A stretch of 62,497 bases of DNA, taken from positions 1-62,497 of the forward strand of contig NZ_SLWS01000023.1 of NCBI RefSeq assembly GCF_004345645.1, given 5' to 3'. Below, piece after piece: positions 41,900 through 51,045 of this stretch (position 1 is the stretch's first letter; every line of letters starts with the position of its first letter). Position numbers and translations under genes: made by a program. A model generated the notes under the pieces. That model was given only the letters and a program-made list of their open reading frames with translations, searched no databases and was not told the DNA's origin. Origin of the DNA: Actinocrispum wychmicini (GTDB taxonomy: Bacteria; Actinomycetota; Actinomycetes; Mycobacteriales; Pseudonocardiaceae).

Positions 41900-43402
41900 G
41901 TGAGCCACGTTCCCATGCGTGACCTGCTTGTCGGGCCCGACCTGAACTCGCTCACAGTCCTGACGGCGGCACCCGAACGCACAGTGACCTCAGTGCGTGT
42001 CATCGACAAGCTTACGGATCTACGGTCCGTGCCACGTGACAGCTTCGTCGTCGTGCTGTCGACCGCGTCCGCGCAGGCACGTGGGCACCTGTTCGACATC
42101 GCGATGCGTGACGCGACCGCGAGCGGCGTCGTCGCCGTCGTACTGAACGGCATCGACGCGGCCGCCGTGGAGTCGACGGCGGTACGGATCGCCAGCCGCA
42201 ACGGTGTTTCCTTACTGTTGGCGCCGTTGGACATGGAACCGACCCGGCTGGTCATCGCGGTGGCGGAGGCGCTCGCCGGCGACGCCACCGCCGCGTTGGC
42301 CCGTATCGACGCGGCACGTCGCCTGATCACCGCAGCCGAGATGCGTTCGGAAGACCGTCGCGCCGCAGTCCTGTCTTCCGCAGCGGACGCATTGGGCACC
42401 CGCGTGGACGCGCGGCAGCCGTCACACGGCGAGCCTGCCGCGCCTGTGCTCGTCGACGGCACGGTCGACACGTTCGTCACCGCCTCGGTTCCTCCGGACG
42501 CCAGGGGTTCGTGGGTTGTCGCGGCGCGTGTCGTCAGCACGCTGACGGCGGACGCGTACGCCCGCGTGATCGCCGACGAACGCCGTACCGAGCTGGCGCC
42601 GTTGGCTGACCGCGGCCGTCTGTTGGGCGAGTTGCTGCTGGCGCCGGATTCCGAACGTGTCCAACTCGTCTCGCACGCCCGCACAGTCGGCCTTCCTGTC
42701 GACGGCTGGCACCAGGTGCTCCGCTTCGAACTTTCGTCCTCATTGGACTCCAGCGAGGTGAGCGCGGACCAGGTCGACGCCATCAGCGTGTCCATGCTGC
42801 ACGCGGTTCGGTCCGAAGTGGACGCGAAGTGGCACACCACCCGGATCGGCGGCGAACCGTTGCTGGTACACAGTGTCGACGCGGATCCCGGCCCAGCCGC
42901 GGCCCGAACCGCCCAGTTCGCCGCGACAACAGCCCTCGCCGCGGCCCGCAAACGTTTCCCCGGAATCGTCGTCCGCTGTGGCATCGGCGCGGTGCACCGG
43001 CAGGCCGAGGGCCTGCGAACCTCGGCCACCGACGCGAAAGCCGCCCTGGCCGTCACCCGGCAGGCCCGCCCACAACGGGACGTGGTGGCCATCGACGCCC
43101 TGGGCCTGAACCGGATGCTCGTGGAGTGGTACGCCTCAGACAACACCCGAGCCTCCGTGGACGACCTGCTCGCCCCGCTGGTGGACCTGGGCCCGGCCGC
43201 GGCCGAGGAAGCGATCCGCACCCTGCAGGCCTACCTGGACCACCAGAACTCCCCGGCCCGAGCGGCCGAAGTGCTGAGCGTGCACCGCCAAACGGTCCAC
43301 TACCGCCTCAACAAGATCACGAAACAGCTGGGTGTGGACCTGAACGACCCGGAACAACGCCTGGCCCTACAACTGGCCTGCCGCGCCTGGCTGATGCGCT
43401 AG
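41900..43402 (+). CDS. PucR-family transcriptional regulator
   Basis: 500 residues. An N-terminal PucR-like sensor region (about 1-120) precedes a GGDEF-like/coiled middle and the PucR C-terminal HTH, LSVHRQTVHYRLNKITKQLG (about 458-477), followed by DPEQRLALQLACRAW. GTG 41900 follows GGGAGGA (41888-41894). PucR-type regulators control purine, allantoin and related nitrogen-compound use. Its divergent position, 100 bp from the DUF917/hydantoinase/NCS1 operon, makes it the likely activator of that operon. A stem at 43416-43465 may end its transcript. Confidence 0.88.
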   Translation: MSHVPMRDLLVGPDLNSLTVLTAAPERTVTSVRVIDKLTDLRSVPRDSFVVVLSTASAQARGHLFDIAMRDATASGVVAVVLNGIDAAAVESTAVRIASRNGVSLLLAPLDMEPTRLVIAVAEALAGDATAALARIDAARRLITAAEMRSEDRRAAVLSSAADALGTRVDARQPSHGEPAAPVLVDGTVDTFVTASVPPDARGSWVVAARVVSTLTADAYARVIADERRTELAPLADRGRLLGELLLAPDSERVQLVSHARTVGLPVDGWHQVLRFELSSSLDSSEVSADQVDAISVSMLHAVRSEVDAKWHTTRIGGEPLLVHSVDADPGPAAARTAQFAATTALAAARKRFPGIVVRCGIGAVHRQAEGLRTSATDAKAALAVTRQARPQRDVVAIDALGLNRMLVEWYASDNTRASVDDLLAPLVDLGPAAAEEAIRTLQAYLDHQNSPARAAEVLSVHRQTVHYRLNKITKQLGVDLNDPEQRLALQLACRAWLMR

Positions 43403-43415
43403 CGAAGAAGAAGGC

Positions 43416-43465
43416 CTCGGCCACGCCAAGTCGGCCGGGGGGCGGTATTCCCTGGCGTGACCGAG
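43416..43465 (+). terminator. Terminator-like stem after pucR
   Basis: CTCGGCCACGCCAAG (43416-43430) and CCTGGCGTGACCGAG (43451-43465) pair over 15 bp with two mismatches, 14 bp after the pucR stop. No T-tract follows. The remaining gap to 43645 holds nothing else I can support. Confidence 0.5.
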
Positions 43466-43645
43466 ATGAAGCGCCGAACCACCCAGCGGTGCCAACGCCA
43501 CCGCCACACCGGCCCGACACCGACCTTTCTTCGTACGTTTCAACAACCTACCGACGACCGCTTTCAGTCCACTTTCAATCTTCATCTCCGCAGGTCAAGG
43601 CGATAGCTGAGCCATCAGCACCAGCTCGGTATCCGGAGGACGAAC

Positions 43646-46567
43646 TTACTGTCCGTCGGCGTACGCGGACGCGGCGAAGTCGCTCAACTCGATCCGGTCA
43701 GCCACCTCGGCCTTGATGATCAGGCTGGCGACGTGCTTCTCGACCGTCCGCGGCGAGATGTGCAGCCGGTTCGCGATCGCCTTGTTCGTCAGCCTCTCGA
43801 CGAGCAACTGCAGGACCTCATGCTCACGAACGGTCACGCCGATGGCTCGCAGCTCGTCCGGGACGTCGTCCGTCCCCGCCCGTCGCTGGCGTACTGGCGC
43901 TCCCGCGTGCCGCAACAACGACCGACAAGCACTCGCCACCGGCGCCACGGACAACTGGTGGAAGTACTCCTCGGCTTTGCGAAGCCACGCGACGGGCTCA
44001 CCCCACCCGTCCGCTATCGCCGCCTCGGCGGCCAGTCTCAACCCGAGATGGCTGGCCATGGCGTATGTGGCAGCGTCCTCGTGGGCTGCGACGGCAGCCG
44101 CCGTCGCCTCGTCCGCCCGGCCGTCGCGCCCCAGCAGGATCGCCTTGGCGAGGCCAACGAAATGGCGGTTCCACCGCATCGTCGCGCGTACCGTCGACGC
44201 GGACTGGTTGTACTCGGTCCACCCGGCATCCCCGTCCAGCACCGACAGCAGCAGGTGCAGTCCGTGGCGGCCGGCGAGGTGGTACATCGACGGCACGTCT
44301 TCGGTGATAGCCAGCATCTTGACAAGCTCGTCCCGGGCGAGCCCGCGGTTTTCCTCAAGCAACGCGCAGAAAGTCCGCGCGAACCCCAGAGTCAGCGGGA
44401 TCTCCTGCGAGTACTCGTCGCCCCATTGCGCGAACTCGACGAGTGCCTTCTCCATGTCCGCACGTTTGCCCTGATGGGCTGCCAGAGTGGCCTGCACCAT
44501 GAACAGATATCGGACGTGCGTCCGCAGGCGCAGCCGGATCAAGTCGTACTTGCGCTGTTCCACCGCCATCGCCGCGGTGGCGAAATCGCCACGGAGCACC
44601 GAGTCGAGAACCAGGTTGACCTGGATCATGTACCCGATCGTGACCGCGCCGAGCCGTTGGGCTTCGTCAAGTGTGCGTTGCATGCTGCCCATCGAGCCGG
44701 TCGCGAGCCATTCGTTGCCCGCCGACAACACCATCGCGTAGACGCGGTAGTAGGGCAGCCGGTGTTCCTCAGCCAGCGCAAGCACTCTCTCGAAGCAGGC
44801 ATTCGACTCGGCCATGCTGCGTTCCCGGGCCACATCGCCGACGAGCTGCCACGCATCGCAGAGAACCATGCCCAGGTTGGCCGGTTCAGCCTCGGCGATC
44901 GCGCGTCGGGCAAGCCGCTCCGCCGTCTCGGCACGATTCTGCCCGCCGCCCAGCCACACCAGATTCGCCGCCACCGCGTCGATCGGCGCGGTGTCCTTCC
45001 CGTCGGCGTCCGGGCCGAGTGCCGCCCTGGCCGCGGCCACTTCACGCATCCCTTCCGACCAAAGCCCCGCGACGTGGTAGACCTTGGCGAGCCGGACGTG
45101 CAGCCTGGCCCGGGAGGCCGGCGACACGCCCGCGTCGCCCAGTTCGTCGAGTTCGTCGATGACCACCCGGGCGCGTTCGATCTGCCCCGTTTCGGCGAGC
45201 GCGTAGAGCAGTCCTTCGAGAATCTCGAACCTGCGCTCGTTCGCTGCCTCGCCTTGGAGCAACGCGTTCGCCCGGTCCAGCAACTTGACCGACGATTCGC
45301 AAGCTCCGTCGTCGAGAGCTCTTTTCCCCGCCTCGGCGAACAGGTGCGCGGCGGTGTGGGTGTCCCCGGCATCGGCCTGCAACGTCGCGACCAGTTGACA
45401 CCACTCGCCTGGCAAGCCGGGATGCAGGCTTTGCACCGCCTCGGCGGCGCGTCTCGAATACTCAGCGCGGTCGGTCGGCGTGAGCGCGCCGCGCAATGCC
45501 TCGGCAGTCAACGGATGGCGAAACGCGTACCAGTCCGGCGCTCCCTCGTCCGGGGCGACGAGTTGGGCGTTGACCGCCGCACGCAGATGGGACAGCATGC
45601 TCCGCTGGTCCAACCGCGTCACCTTGCCGACAACCGACAGCGGGAAGCGATCGCCGAGCACCGCGGCCGCCGACAGCAACATGCTCGCCTGCGCCCCGAG
45701 TTGCTCCGCGCGATCGGTGACACCCCGCTGAACAGTCTCCGGGACACCCGCGCGCAACTCGCCGGCCACCCGCCAGCCGGCGTCTCCTTCCACCAGAACG
45801 CAGTCTCTGACCAGCTGGTGCAGTAACTCCTCGACGATGAACGGGATACCCGCGCTGTCCTCGGCGAGTTGCTCGGCGACGTCCACGGGCAGATCCGTCG
45901 GGCTGGTGTCCAGGCACGACGCTGCCAGCCTGGCCACGTCCTGTTTGGAGAGCCGGTTCAGCACGACGATCGACGCGGCGCGGCGCTGAGTCGCCGAACG
46001 TGCCAGGTCGAGAGCGGCACACGGGTCGCTTCGGATCGTCGCCAGCAACAGGACCGGGAGATCGGCGATGTTGTCGACCAGATACTCGACAATCGCGAGT
46101 GTCTCCGCGTCCGCGTGGTGCAGGTCCTCAAGGACCAGCACACAGCCGTCCGCCCGGCCGGCGACCGCGATCAGCCGCAGCACCGCCTCGCCCAGGACCA
46201 CGAGGGACGCGCCGGCCGCCGCGTCCGACTGCTGCAGGTCCGGGATGAGGCGTCCCAGGATCGGCAAGTACGGACCCAAAGCCGGATCATCTGGCGGATG
46301 CCCGCTCCGGAACAGTCCGAGCAGAGCCTCAGTCAGGGGTCGAAAGGGAACAATCGGACCAATCGTGCTGCCTCGGCCGCGTAGTACTCGGACTCCGGCC
46401 GCGAAGGCGATACCTGCCGTCTCCGCAGCCAGCCGAGACTTTCCAATCCCAGCCTCGCCGACGAGGAAGATCGTGCCGCCGCGCGAGGCGCGGGCCGCGT
46501 CGATCGCCCTCGTCAGTTCGGCCACCTCGCGGTCGCGGCCGATGACGAGTGGAGAATGGGACCACAT
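43646..46567 (-). CDS. LAL-type LuxR family regulator (AAA ATPase + C-terminal HTH)
   Basis: 973 residues, typical for large ATP-binding LuxR regulators. Walker A is VGEAGIGKSRL near residue 37 and Walker B VLVLEDLHHAD near 145. A long TPR-like helical middle follows. The C-terminal LuxR HTH is VTVREHEVLQLLVERLTNKAIANRLHISPRTVEKHV (about 905-945; key TVEKH). Such proteins often activate secondary-metabolite clusters. It lies 60 bp after the small peptide gene and is on the same strand as lanM, so it is a candidate regulator of that cluster. Confidence 0.9.
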   Translation of the reverse strand: MWSHSPLVIGRDREVAELTRAIDAARASRGGTIFLVGEAGIGKSRLAAETAGIAFAAGVRVLRGRGSTIGPIVPFRPLTEALLGLFRSGHPPDDPALGPYLPILGRLIPDLQQSDAAAGASLVVLGEAVLRLIAVAGRADGCVLVLEDLHHADAETLAIVEYLVDNIADLPVLLLATIRSDPCAALDLARSATQRRAASIVVLNRLSKQDVARLAASCLDTSPTDLPVDVAEQLAEDSAGIPFIVEELLHQLVRDCVLVEGDAGWRVAGELRAGVPETVQRGVTDRAEQLGAQASMLLSAAAVLGDRFPLSVVGKVTRLDQRSMLSHLRAAVNAQLVAPDEGAPDWYAFRHPLTAEALRGALTPTDRAEYSRRAAEAVQSLHPGLPGEWCQLVATLQADAGDTHTAAHLFAEAGKRALDDGACESSVKLLDRANALLQGEAANERRFEILEGLLYALAETGQIERARVVIDELDELGDAGVSPASRARLHVRLAKVYHVAGLWSEGMREVAAARAALGPDADGKDTAPIDAVAANLVWLGGGQNRAETAERLARRAIAEAEPANLGMVLCDAWQLVGDVARERSMAESNACFERVLALAEEHRLPYYRVYAMVLSAGNEWLATGSMGSMQRTLDEAQRLGAVTIGYMIQVNLVLDSVLRGDFATAAMAVEQRKYDLIRLRLRTHVRYLFMVQATLAAHQGKRADMEKALVEFAQWGDEYSQEIPLTLGFARTFCALLEENRGLARDELVKMLAITEDVPSMYHLAGRHGLHLLLSVLDGDAGWTEYNQSASTVRATMRWNRHFVGLAKAILLGRDGRADEATAAAVAAHEDAATYAMASHLGLRLAAEAAIADGWGEPVAWLRKAEEYFHQLSVAPVASACRSLLRHAGAPVRQRRAGTDDVPDELRAIGVTVREHEVLQLLVERLTNKAIANRLHISPRTVEKHVASLIIKAEVADRIELSDFAASAYADGQ

Positions 46568-46627
46568 GGCCGGACAGTACCTAGAATCCCCCGTTCGGTT
46601 GAAGACCGGACGGTCGAAGATCTCGAT

Positions 46628-46819
46628 CTAACGCTCGGCGTCGGACCCCGGGGAGGCCTGGGTGAAGATGAGGCTCACGAAGCCATCTTGGTGCAGCATG
46701 CCAGGACGGTACCCACCGAGAGCCCGCACCCGCGCGGCCGCGGTGCGCTGGGGGAACAGGGTGATCTGGCCCACGGACTGGCTCGGGGTACCGACGGCGG
46801 CGAGGGGAGGAGTGCTCAT
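46628..46819 (-). CDS. 63-residue peptide, candidate LanM substrate (cysteine-free)
   Basis: A small gene 53 bp downstream of lanM. AGGAAG lies about 10 bases before ATG 46819. The peptide has a leader-like N-terminus with FPQRTAAARVRALGG, where ALGG is a double-glycine-type cleavage motif at residues 33-36. The putative core of 27 residues starts YRPGMLHQDG and contains two or three Ser and one Thr in the stretch SLIFTQASPGS, but no Cys. A class II lanthipeptide would need Cys for thioether rings. It may be a linear dehydrated peptide, or not the true substrate. I recognise no family. Confidence 0.6.
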   Translation of the reverse strand: MSTPPLAAVGTPSQSVGQITLFPQRTAAARVRALGGYRPGMLHQDGFVSLIFTQASPGSDAER

Positions 46820-46872
46820 GACGTACTTCTTCCTGTGAGCGGGGAGGTTCTCAGGGGAGGAGGTGCGGTTGC

Positions 46873-49797
46873 TCAGGGAGTGGGTTCGAGCAGCAGCACC
46901 GACGGGACTCGGTGGCGGAAACCGAGGCGGAGCAGGCCGTAGCCGATGCCGGCGAGGCCGTTGAGCAGGCCGGAGGAGACGACGCCGTGGGGGGTGCCGC
47001 AGCGGACGCCGCCGCGGTCGATGGCGCCGAGCAGGAGACCTGCGTGCTGGGTGGCGGCGCGGGCCGCGTGGTTGTGACCACGATCACCGAGGATCATCAG
47101 GGCTTCGGTCACGCCGAGTTCGCCGTGGCAGAGGCTCATGTCCCGCAGCGGGGCGTGGGCGGTGAGGGTGTCGGCCCAGTCCCGTGGGGTGTCCCGGCGG
47201 GCCATGGTGAAGCCGGCCAGGCCGGCGCACCAGGACAGGTCGGAGCCGTCGGGGACTTCGGCGTCCAGGATGGCCTGGCCGAACTCGCCGTAGGGCTCCC
47301 CGGCGCCGGTCTGGGCGAACCGCATCAGGGCCCAGCCGATTCCGGTGTGCCCGTGGGCGAAGCCCGAGGTGGGCATGTCCATGCAGGTGCAGGGCACGGT
47401 GTTGGCCTGTTCCACCAGGCGGTCGGCGAAGTCCCAGGCGAGCCGGCCGGCGGACGGGAGGCCGGTCTCGGTGTGGACGGCCAGCATGGCGGCCAGGCCG
47501 CCGGCGCTGCCCGCGGCGAAGCAGGCAAGTTCGTCGTCGGTGGCGGCCCGGGTGAGGTCGACCACGGCCGGGAGCCATGAACGGATCTCGGGGTCGTCCA
47601 GCAGGTTGCCGAGGCGGGCGATGGCGTAGCTGATCCCGCCGAGGCCGTGGGTGCCGCCGCAGCCGATGGTGACGCCGAGTTCGGGCTCGGTGATCAGCTG
47701 GTCGATCAGGCGGGGCACCGGGCGGACCGCGTCCCGGGCCAGTTCGGCGTACCGCTGCACACCGGTCAGGTCCGCGAGCTGGGCCAGGAACAGGGCCACG
47801 CCGCAGTACCCGTGCGCCAAGCCGGCGCCCATGGGGAGCACGGCCCAGTGCTTGTCGACGATCGGCTCCAGGCCGAGCCAGTTCGCGCGGCCGTCGCCGT
47901 GCATGGCGCGCGCACCGATCTCGTCGGCGATCCCGCAGGCCGCCGACAGCAGCCGTTGGGGGTCCGGGATGCCTGAGGTGCCGGCGCGCGGCCGGGACTC
48001 GCCGGAGCGGTGCTCGACCGGCTTGGCCCGGGTGGCCAGGGAGGCAGAGATCAACCACTCCTGGTCGTACCGGTCGACCTCGTCCATCGCCGCGATCTTC
48101 AGCACGACGGTGGCCAGGCCGGGGCCTTCCAGCAGGTCGGGGAGGCGTTCGCCGTCGGCCGCCCACAGGTCGCGGGAGCCCGGCCGGCTGGTGAACATCG
48201 GCACGTCGCCGGCCCACAGGTCGGCCAGTTCGCTCGGGATCAGCCGCTGCCGGGCGAGGTCGCACGCGGAGTCGATGGTCAACGCGTCGAACACCCGCTC
48301 CCGCAGCACCGCGTCCCGCAGCACGTCCGGGTGGGTCGACTCGTCCAGCAGGGTCGCGTACACCTGGCTGGGCCGGACCACGATCCGGATCTCGTCGTTC
48401 GTACACGCGGTGAGCAGGCCGATCAGTTCCGACCGGTGCCGCACGATCGCGTCGTAGCCCTCACGGAACCCGCCGAGCATCGCGGTCCGGTACTCCGACG
48501 GCTCCACGTCCACGGCACCCAGCCGGGGCCGGTTCACCGCGCCACGGAACTCGCCGGGCCGGCGAACCAGCCGCATCGCGTCCGTGCCCACGCCGTCCCA
48601 CGACACCGTGTCGGTCGGATACTGCACGCCCTTGTCGCCGCCGAGCCCGGACACGTCCACCGCGCCGTGCTCACCGAGGAGCATCTGCGGCAGCAACGCC
48701 ATGCGGTGCACGGACGACGCGAGCACGCGGGCCGCCGGATCGGGGCCAGTCGCGGTCGGCTGCTCAAGCATCGGGTGGAACAGGGTCTCGACGTCCACGA
48801 GCACCGGCTGGTCGCCGCAGGCGATCAGGTTCTCGTAGTGGATGTCGGCGGCGTCGATCGCGTACAGCAACGCCAGCAGCGCGCCCTGGCGCCGGTAGAA
48901 CCGGTCCACCTCGGCGATCTGCGCGCACGGCCGGTGTTCGACGTACTCCAGCCAGCCGTAGCCGGTCCGGGTCACCGTGTCGACGGTCTGCAGGCCGAGG
49001 CCGAGCACCTTGCTGTTGAGCCAGCTCACCAGGCCGCCGAAGTGCCGGTGCAGGTCCAGCGACCGGGGCTTGTAGACGATCCGCCGGCCGTCGGCGAACC
49101 GGAGGATCGAGACGGACCGGCCGCGCTGGTGGGTGTCGCCGCTGCCCATGTGGACGTCCACCAGGTCACCGGGGTCGACGCCGCCGAGCAGCCGGGCCAC
49201 GACCAGCTCGCGGTCGGCGTTGAACCGCTCGATCATCTCGACCTGGGCGGTCGAGGTGTGGTCGCAGGCCTGGCCGAGCAGCCGCGCGAGCACGGGGTAT
49301 TCGGCGAACAGCGCGGTCAGCCGGTCGGACCCGGCCTGGGCGCGGACGAAGTCGGCGAACCGCTCCTGGGCGGTGTCGCCGGCGAGCCGGCCGGAGACAC
49401 GTTCGACGTTGAGCTCAAGCACCAGGGTGCGGGCGGCCAGACCGGCGAGGCGGCGGCCCAGTTGCCGGTCGAACCCGGCGGACACGGCCTCGGCGTCGAT
49501 CTTGCCGTCCAGCGCGACCTGGACGACCCGGTTGCGTGCGATCCGCGCGAGCGGGCGGAACACCCAGGCGAAAGCGTCGGGCCACTCCGACGGCACAGCC
49601 CCCTCGGCGCTGACCGGACCGGTGGCGACCGCCTGGTCGACAAGTTCCGCCCAGCGTGGTCGGCCCTGGACCGTCCATCGGCGTTCGGCGGCGGTCAGCG
49701 CGCCGGTCCACCACGGTCCGGAGTTGATCCCGTTGTCGCGGTGCGAAATCGCTTGGCTCACGACAAACAGGCTGGCAGCGGGCTTGGGACGGGACAT
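46873..49797 (-). CDS. lanM: Class II lanthipeptide synthetase LanM
   Basis: 974 residues, a normal LanM. The N-terminal dehydratase keeps the kinase-like residues: VYKPRSLDL near 240, DIHYENLIA near 319 and VDVETLFHP just after. The C-terminal LanC-like cyclase has HGYCGVAL near 665, GTHGLGGISY near 715 and all three zinc ligands, Cys in SWCAGLAG (about 855) and Cys-His in LCHGELG (about 888). It should dehydrate Ser/Thr and cyclise with Cys. No LanT transporter, protease or immunity gene is near. The start ATG lacks a clear Shine-Dalgarno. Confidence 0.93.
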   Translation of the reverse strand: MSRPKPAASLFVVSQAISHRDNGINSGPWWTGALTAAERRWTVQGRPRWAELVDQAVATGPVSAEGAVPSEWPDAFAWVFRPLARIARNRVVQVALDGKIDAEAVSAGFDRQLGRRLAGLAARTLVLELNVERVSGRLAGDTAQERFADFVRAQAGSDRLTALFAEYPVLARLLGQACDHTSTAQVEMIERFNADRELVVARLLGGVDPGDLVDVHMGSGDTHQRGRSVSILRFADGRRIVYKPRSLDLHRHFGGLVSWLNSKVLGLGLQTVDTVTRTGYGWLEYVEHRPCAQIAEVDRFYRRQGALLALLYAIDAADIHYENLIACGDQPVLVDVETLFHPMLEQPTATGPDPAARVLASSVHRMALLPQMLLGEHGAVDVSGLGGDKGVQYPTDTVSWDGVGTDAMRLVRRPGEFRGAVNRPRLGAVDVEPSEYRTAMLGGFREGYDAIVRHRSELIGLLTACTNDEIRIVVRPSQVYATLLDESTHPDVLRDAVLRERVFDALTIDSACDLARQRLIPSELADLWAGDVPMFTSRPGSRDLWAADGERLPDLLEGPGLATVVLKIAAMDEVDRYDQEWLISASLATRAKPVEHRSGESRPRAGTSGIPDPQRLLSAACGIADEIGARAMHGDGRANWLGLEPIVDKHWAVLPMGAGLAHGYCGVALFLAQLADLTGVQRYAELARDAVRPVPRLIDQLITEPELGVTIGCGGTHGLGGISYAIARLGNLLDDPEIRSWLPAVVDLTRAATDDELACFAAGSAGGLAAMLAVHTETGLPSAGRLAWDFADRLVEQANTVPCTCMDMPTSGFAHGHTGIGWALMRFAQTGAGEPYGEFGQAILDAEVPDGSDLSWCAGLAGFTMARRDTPRDWADTLTAHAPLRDMSLCHGELGVTEALMILGDRGHNHAARAATQHAGLLLGAIDRGGVRCGTPHGVVSSGLLNGLAGIGYGLLRLGFRHRVPSVLLLEPTP

Positions 49798-49917
49798 GGG
49801 TAAGAGATCCCCACATTCCCACCGGGAACCACCCGTATTGGGTAGTGGCCCCGGCCCGACGGCCGTTCCACCGACGGTACCGGCGGGCGACCGGGGCGGC
49901 GACCTGGTTCACCCGGA

Positions 49918-49944
49918 AGAACCTGACACGATCTGGCAGGTTCT
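49918..49944. promoter_or_regulatory. Inverted repeat in the lanM / winged-helix intergenic region
   Basis: AGAACCTG (49918-49925) and CAGGTTCT (49937-49944) are perfect 8-bp inverted arms separated by 11 bp. It lies 10 bp before the winged-helix gene and about 120 bp from the lanM start, so it could be an operator for either or both. Confidence 0.45.
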
Positions 49945-49953
49945 GATGTCAGG

Positions 49954-51045
49954 ATGGAACGTGTGGATCGAGAGCAGGTGTTGGCGTACCGGATAGCCCG
50001 GCAGGGGCTGCATCGGACGAACACGCCGGTCGACGACCTCGACGTGGTCGACCTGGGCGTCCAGGACACCCCGATGGGGTCGGCCCGGCATTCGTTCAGC
50101 GTTCGGACCGAGGCTAGCCCAGACGATCATTCGCTCGTCCGGGTATGGAGCCTGCGGGCATCCCCATATTTGCACCACACCGTCGACCTGCCTCGGATCG
50201 CCGCCGCGCTCTGGCCGCACAGCGAACGCGACGCGCTCGGCAAGGTCGCGTGGCAGCGCTCGGTGATGCAGAAGAGCGGGATCACCGCCACCGAGGCCCT
50301 CCGGTACACCGCCGAGGCGTTCCGCGAGGTGATCACGGGACCGACGGTGAAGGGCGCGGCGAGCACGGCCGTGTCGAAGGTCGTCCCGAAGCCGCTGGTC
50401 AGCTACTGCCGTGGGTGCCAGGCCGAGCACGTCTTCGAGTCGCTGTTCCGGCTGGCCGCCCTGCCCGCCGGGATGCGGCTGGAGCCGGACACGTCACCGC
50501 CGGTGCTGGTGCCGATCGAGGACTGGCCGGGCATCCCGGACGAACAGTCCGGCGCGGACGACCTGATCCGGGAGTTCCTCCGGTTCGTCGGGCCGGCCAG
50601 CGTCGGCGACGTGGCCGCGTGGCTGACCACCACCCAGGCCGAGGTCAAGGAAATCTGGCCGGCCGGACTGGCCGAAGTGGACGTCGACGGCCGGACGGTG
50701 TGGCTGCCGGAGTCCGAGATGGACCTGCTGGCCGACCCGCCCGAGCCGCCGCGGGCGCTGCTTCTGCCCACATCGGACCCGTTCCTGCAGGACCGCAACA
50801 AGCTGATGCTCGTCCCGGACAAGACGCGGCACAAGGAGATGTGGCCGGTGATCGGCCAGCCGGGCGCGGTCGTCGTGGACGGTGACGTGGCCGGTATCTG
50901 GCGGCCCAAGGCGTCCGGGAAGAAGCTGGAGGTCAGGGTCACCGAGTTCCTGCCGATCGCCGCCGACGCCCGCAAGGCGCTGCAGCAGGAGGCCGACCGG
51001 CTGGGCGACCTGCGCGGGATGACCCAGACCAAGCTCGCGTTCTAG
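49954..51045 (+). CDS. Winged-helix DNA-binding domain protein (HTH_42 / AlkZ-like)
   Basis: 363 residues. The arrangement matches HTH_42/YcaQ-AlkZ-like proteins: an N-terminal LAYRIARQGLHR helix, a central winged-helix run IREFLRFVGPASVGDVAAWLTTTQAEVKEI (about 205-235), and LLLPTSDPFLQDRNKLMLVP with a closing strand GVAGIWRPK. Relatives unhook DNA interstrand crosslinks, but I cannot confirm the catalytic Gln motif here. GTG 49963 is an alternative start with AGGA 8 bases upstream. The stop overlaps the convergent TPR gene by 4 bp. Confidence 0.8.
   Translation: MERVDREQVLAYRIARQGLHRTNTPVDDLDVVDLGVQDTPMGSARHSFSVRTEASPDDHSLVRVWSLRASPYLHHTVDLPRIAAALWPHSERDALGKVAWQRSVMQKSGITATEALRYTAEAFREVITGPTVKGAASTAVSKVVPKPLVSYCRGCQAEHVFESLFRLAALPAGMRLEPDTSPPVLVPIEDWPGIPDEQSGADDLIREFLRFVGPASVGDVAAWLTTTQAEVKEIWPAGLAEVDVDGRTVWLPESEMDLLADPPEPPRALLLPTSDPFLQDRNKLMLVPDKTRHKEMWPVIGQPGAVVVDGDVAGIWRPKASGKKLEVRVTEFLPIAADARKALQQEADRLGDLRGMTQTKLAF

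Noticed and set aside
41800..43221. Long minus-strand extension upstream of DUF917-B
   Set aside because: It is Ser/Arg/Thr-rich and antisense to the PucR gene, which has a clear HTH; the leaderless GTG at 41799 is the better start.
48010..49803. 597-codon plus-strand frame antisense to lanM
   Set aside because: No domain and low-complexity composition, while lanM has complete motifs on the other strand.
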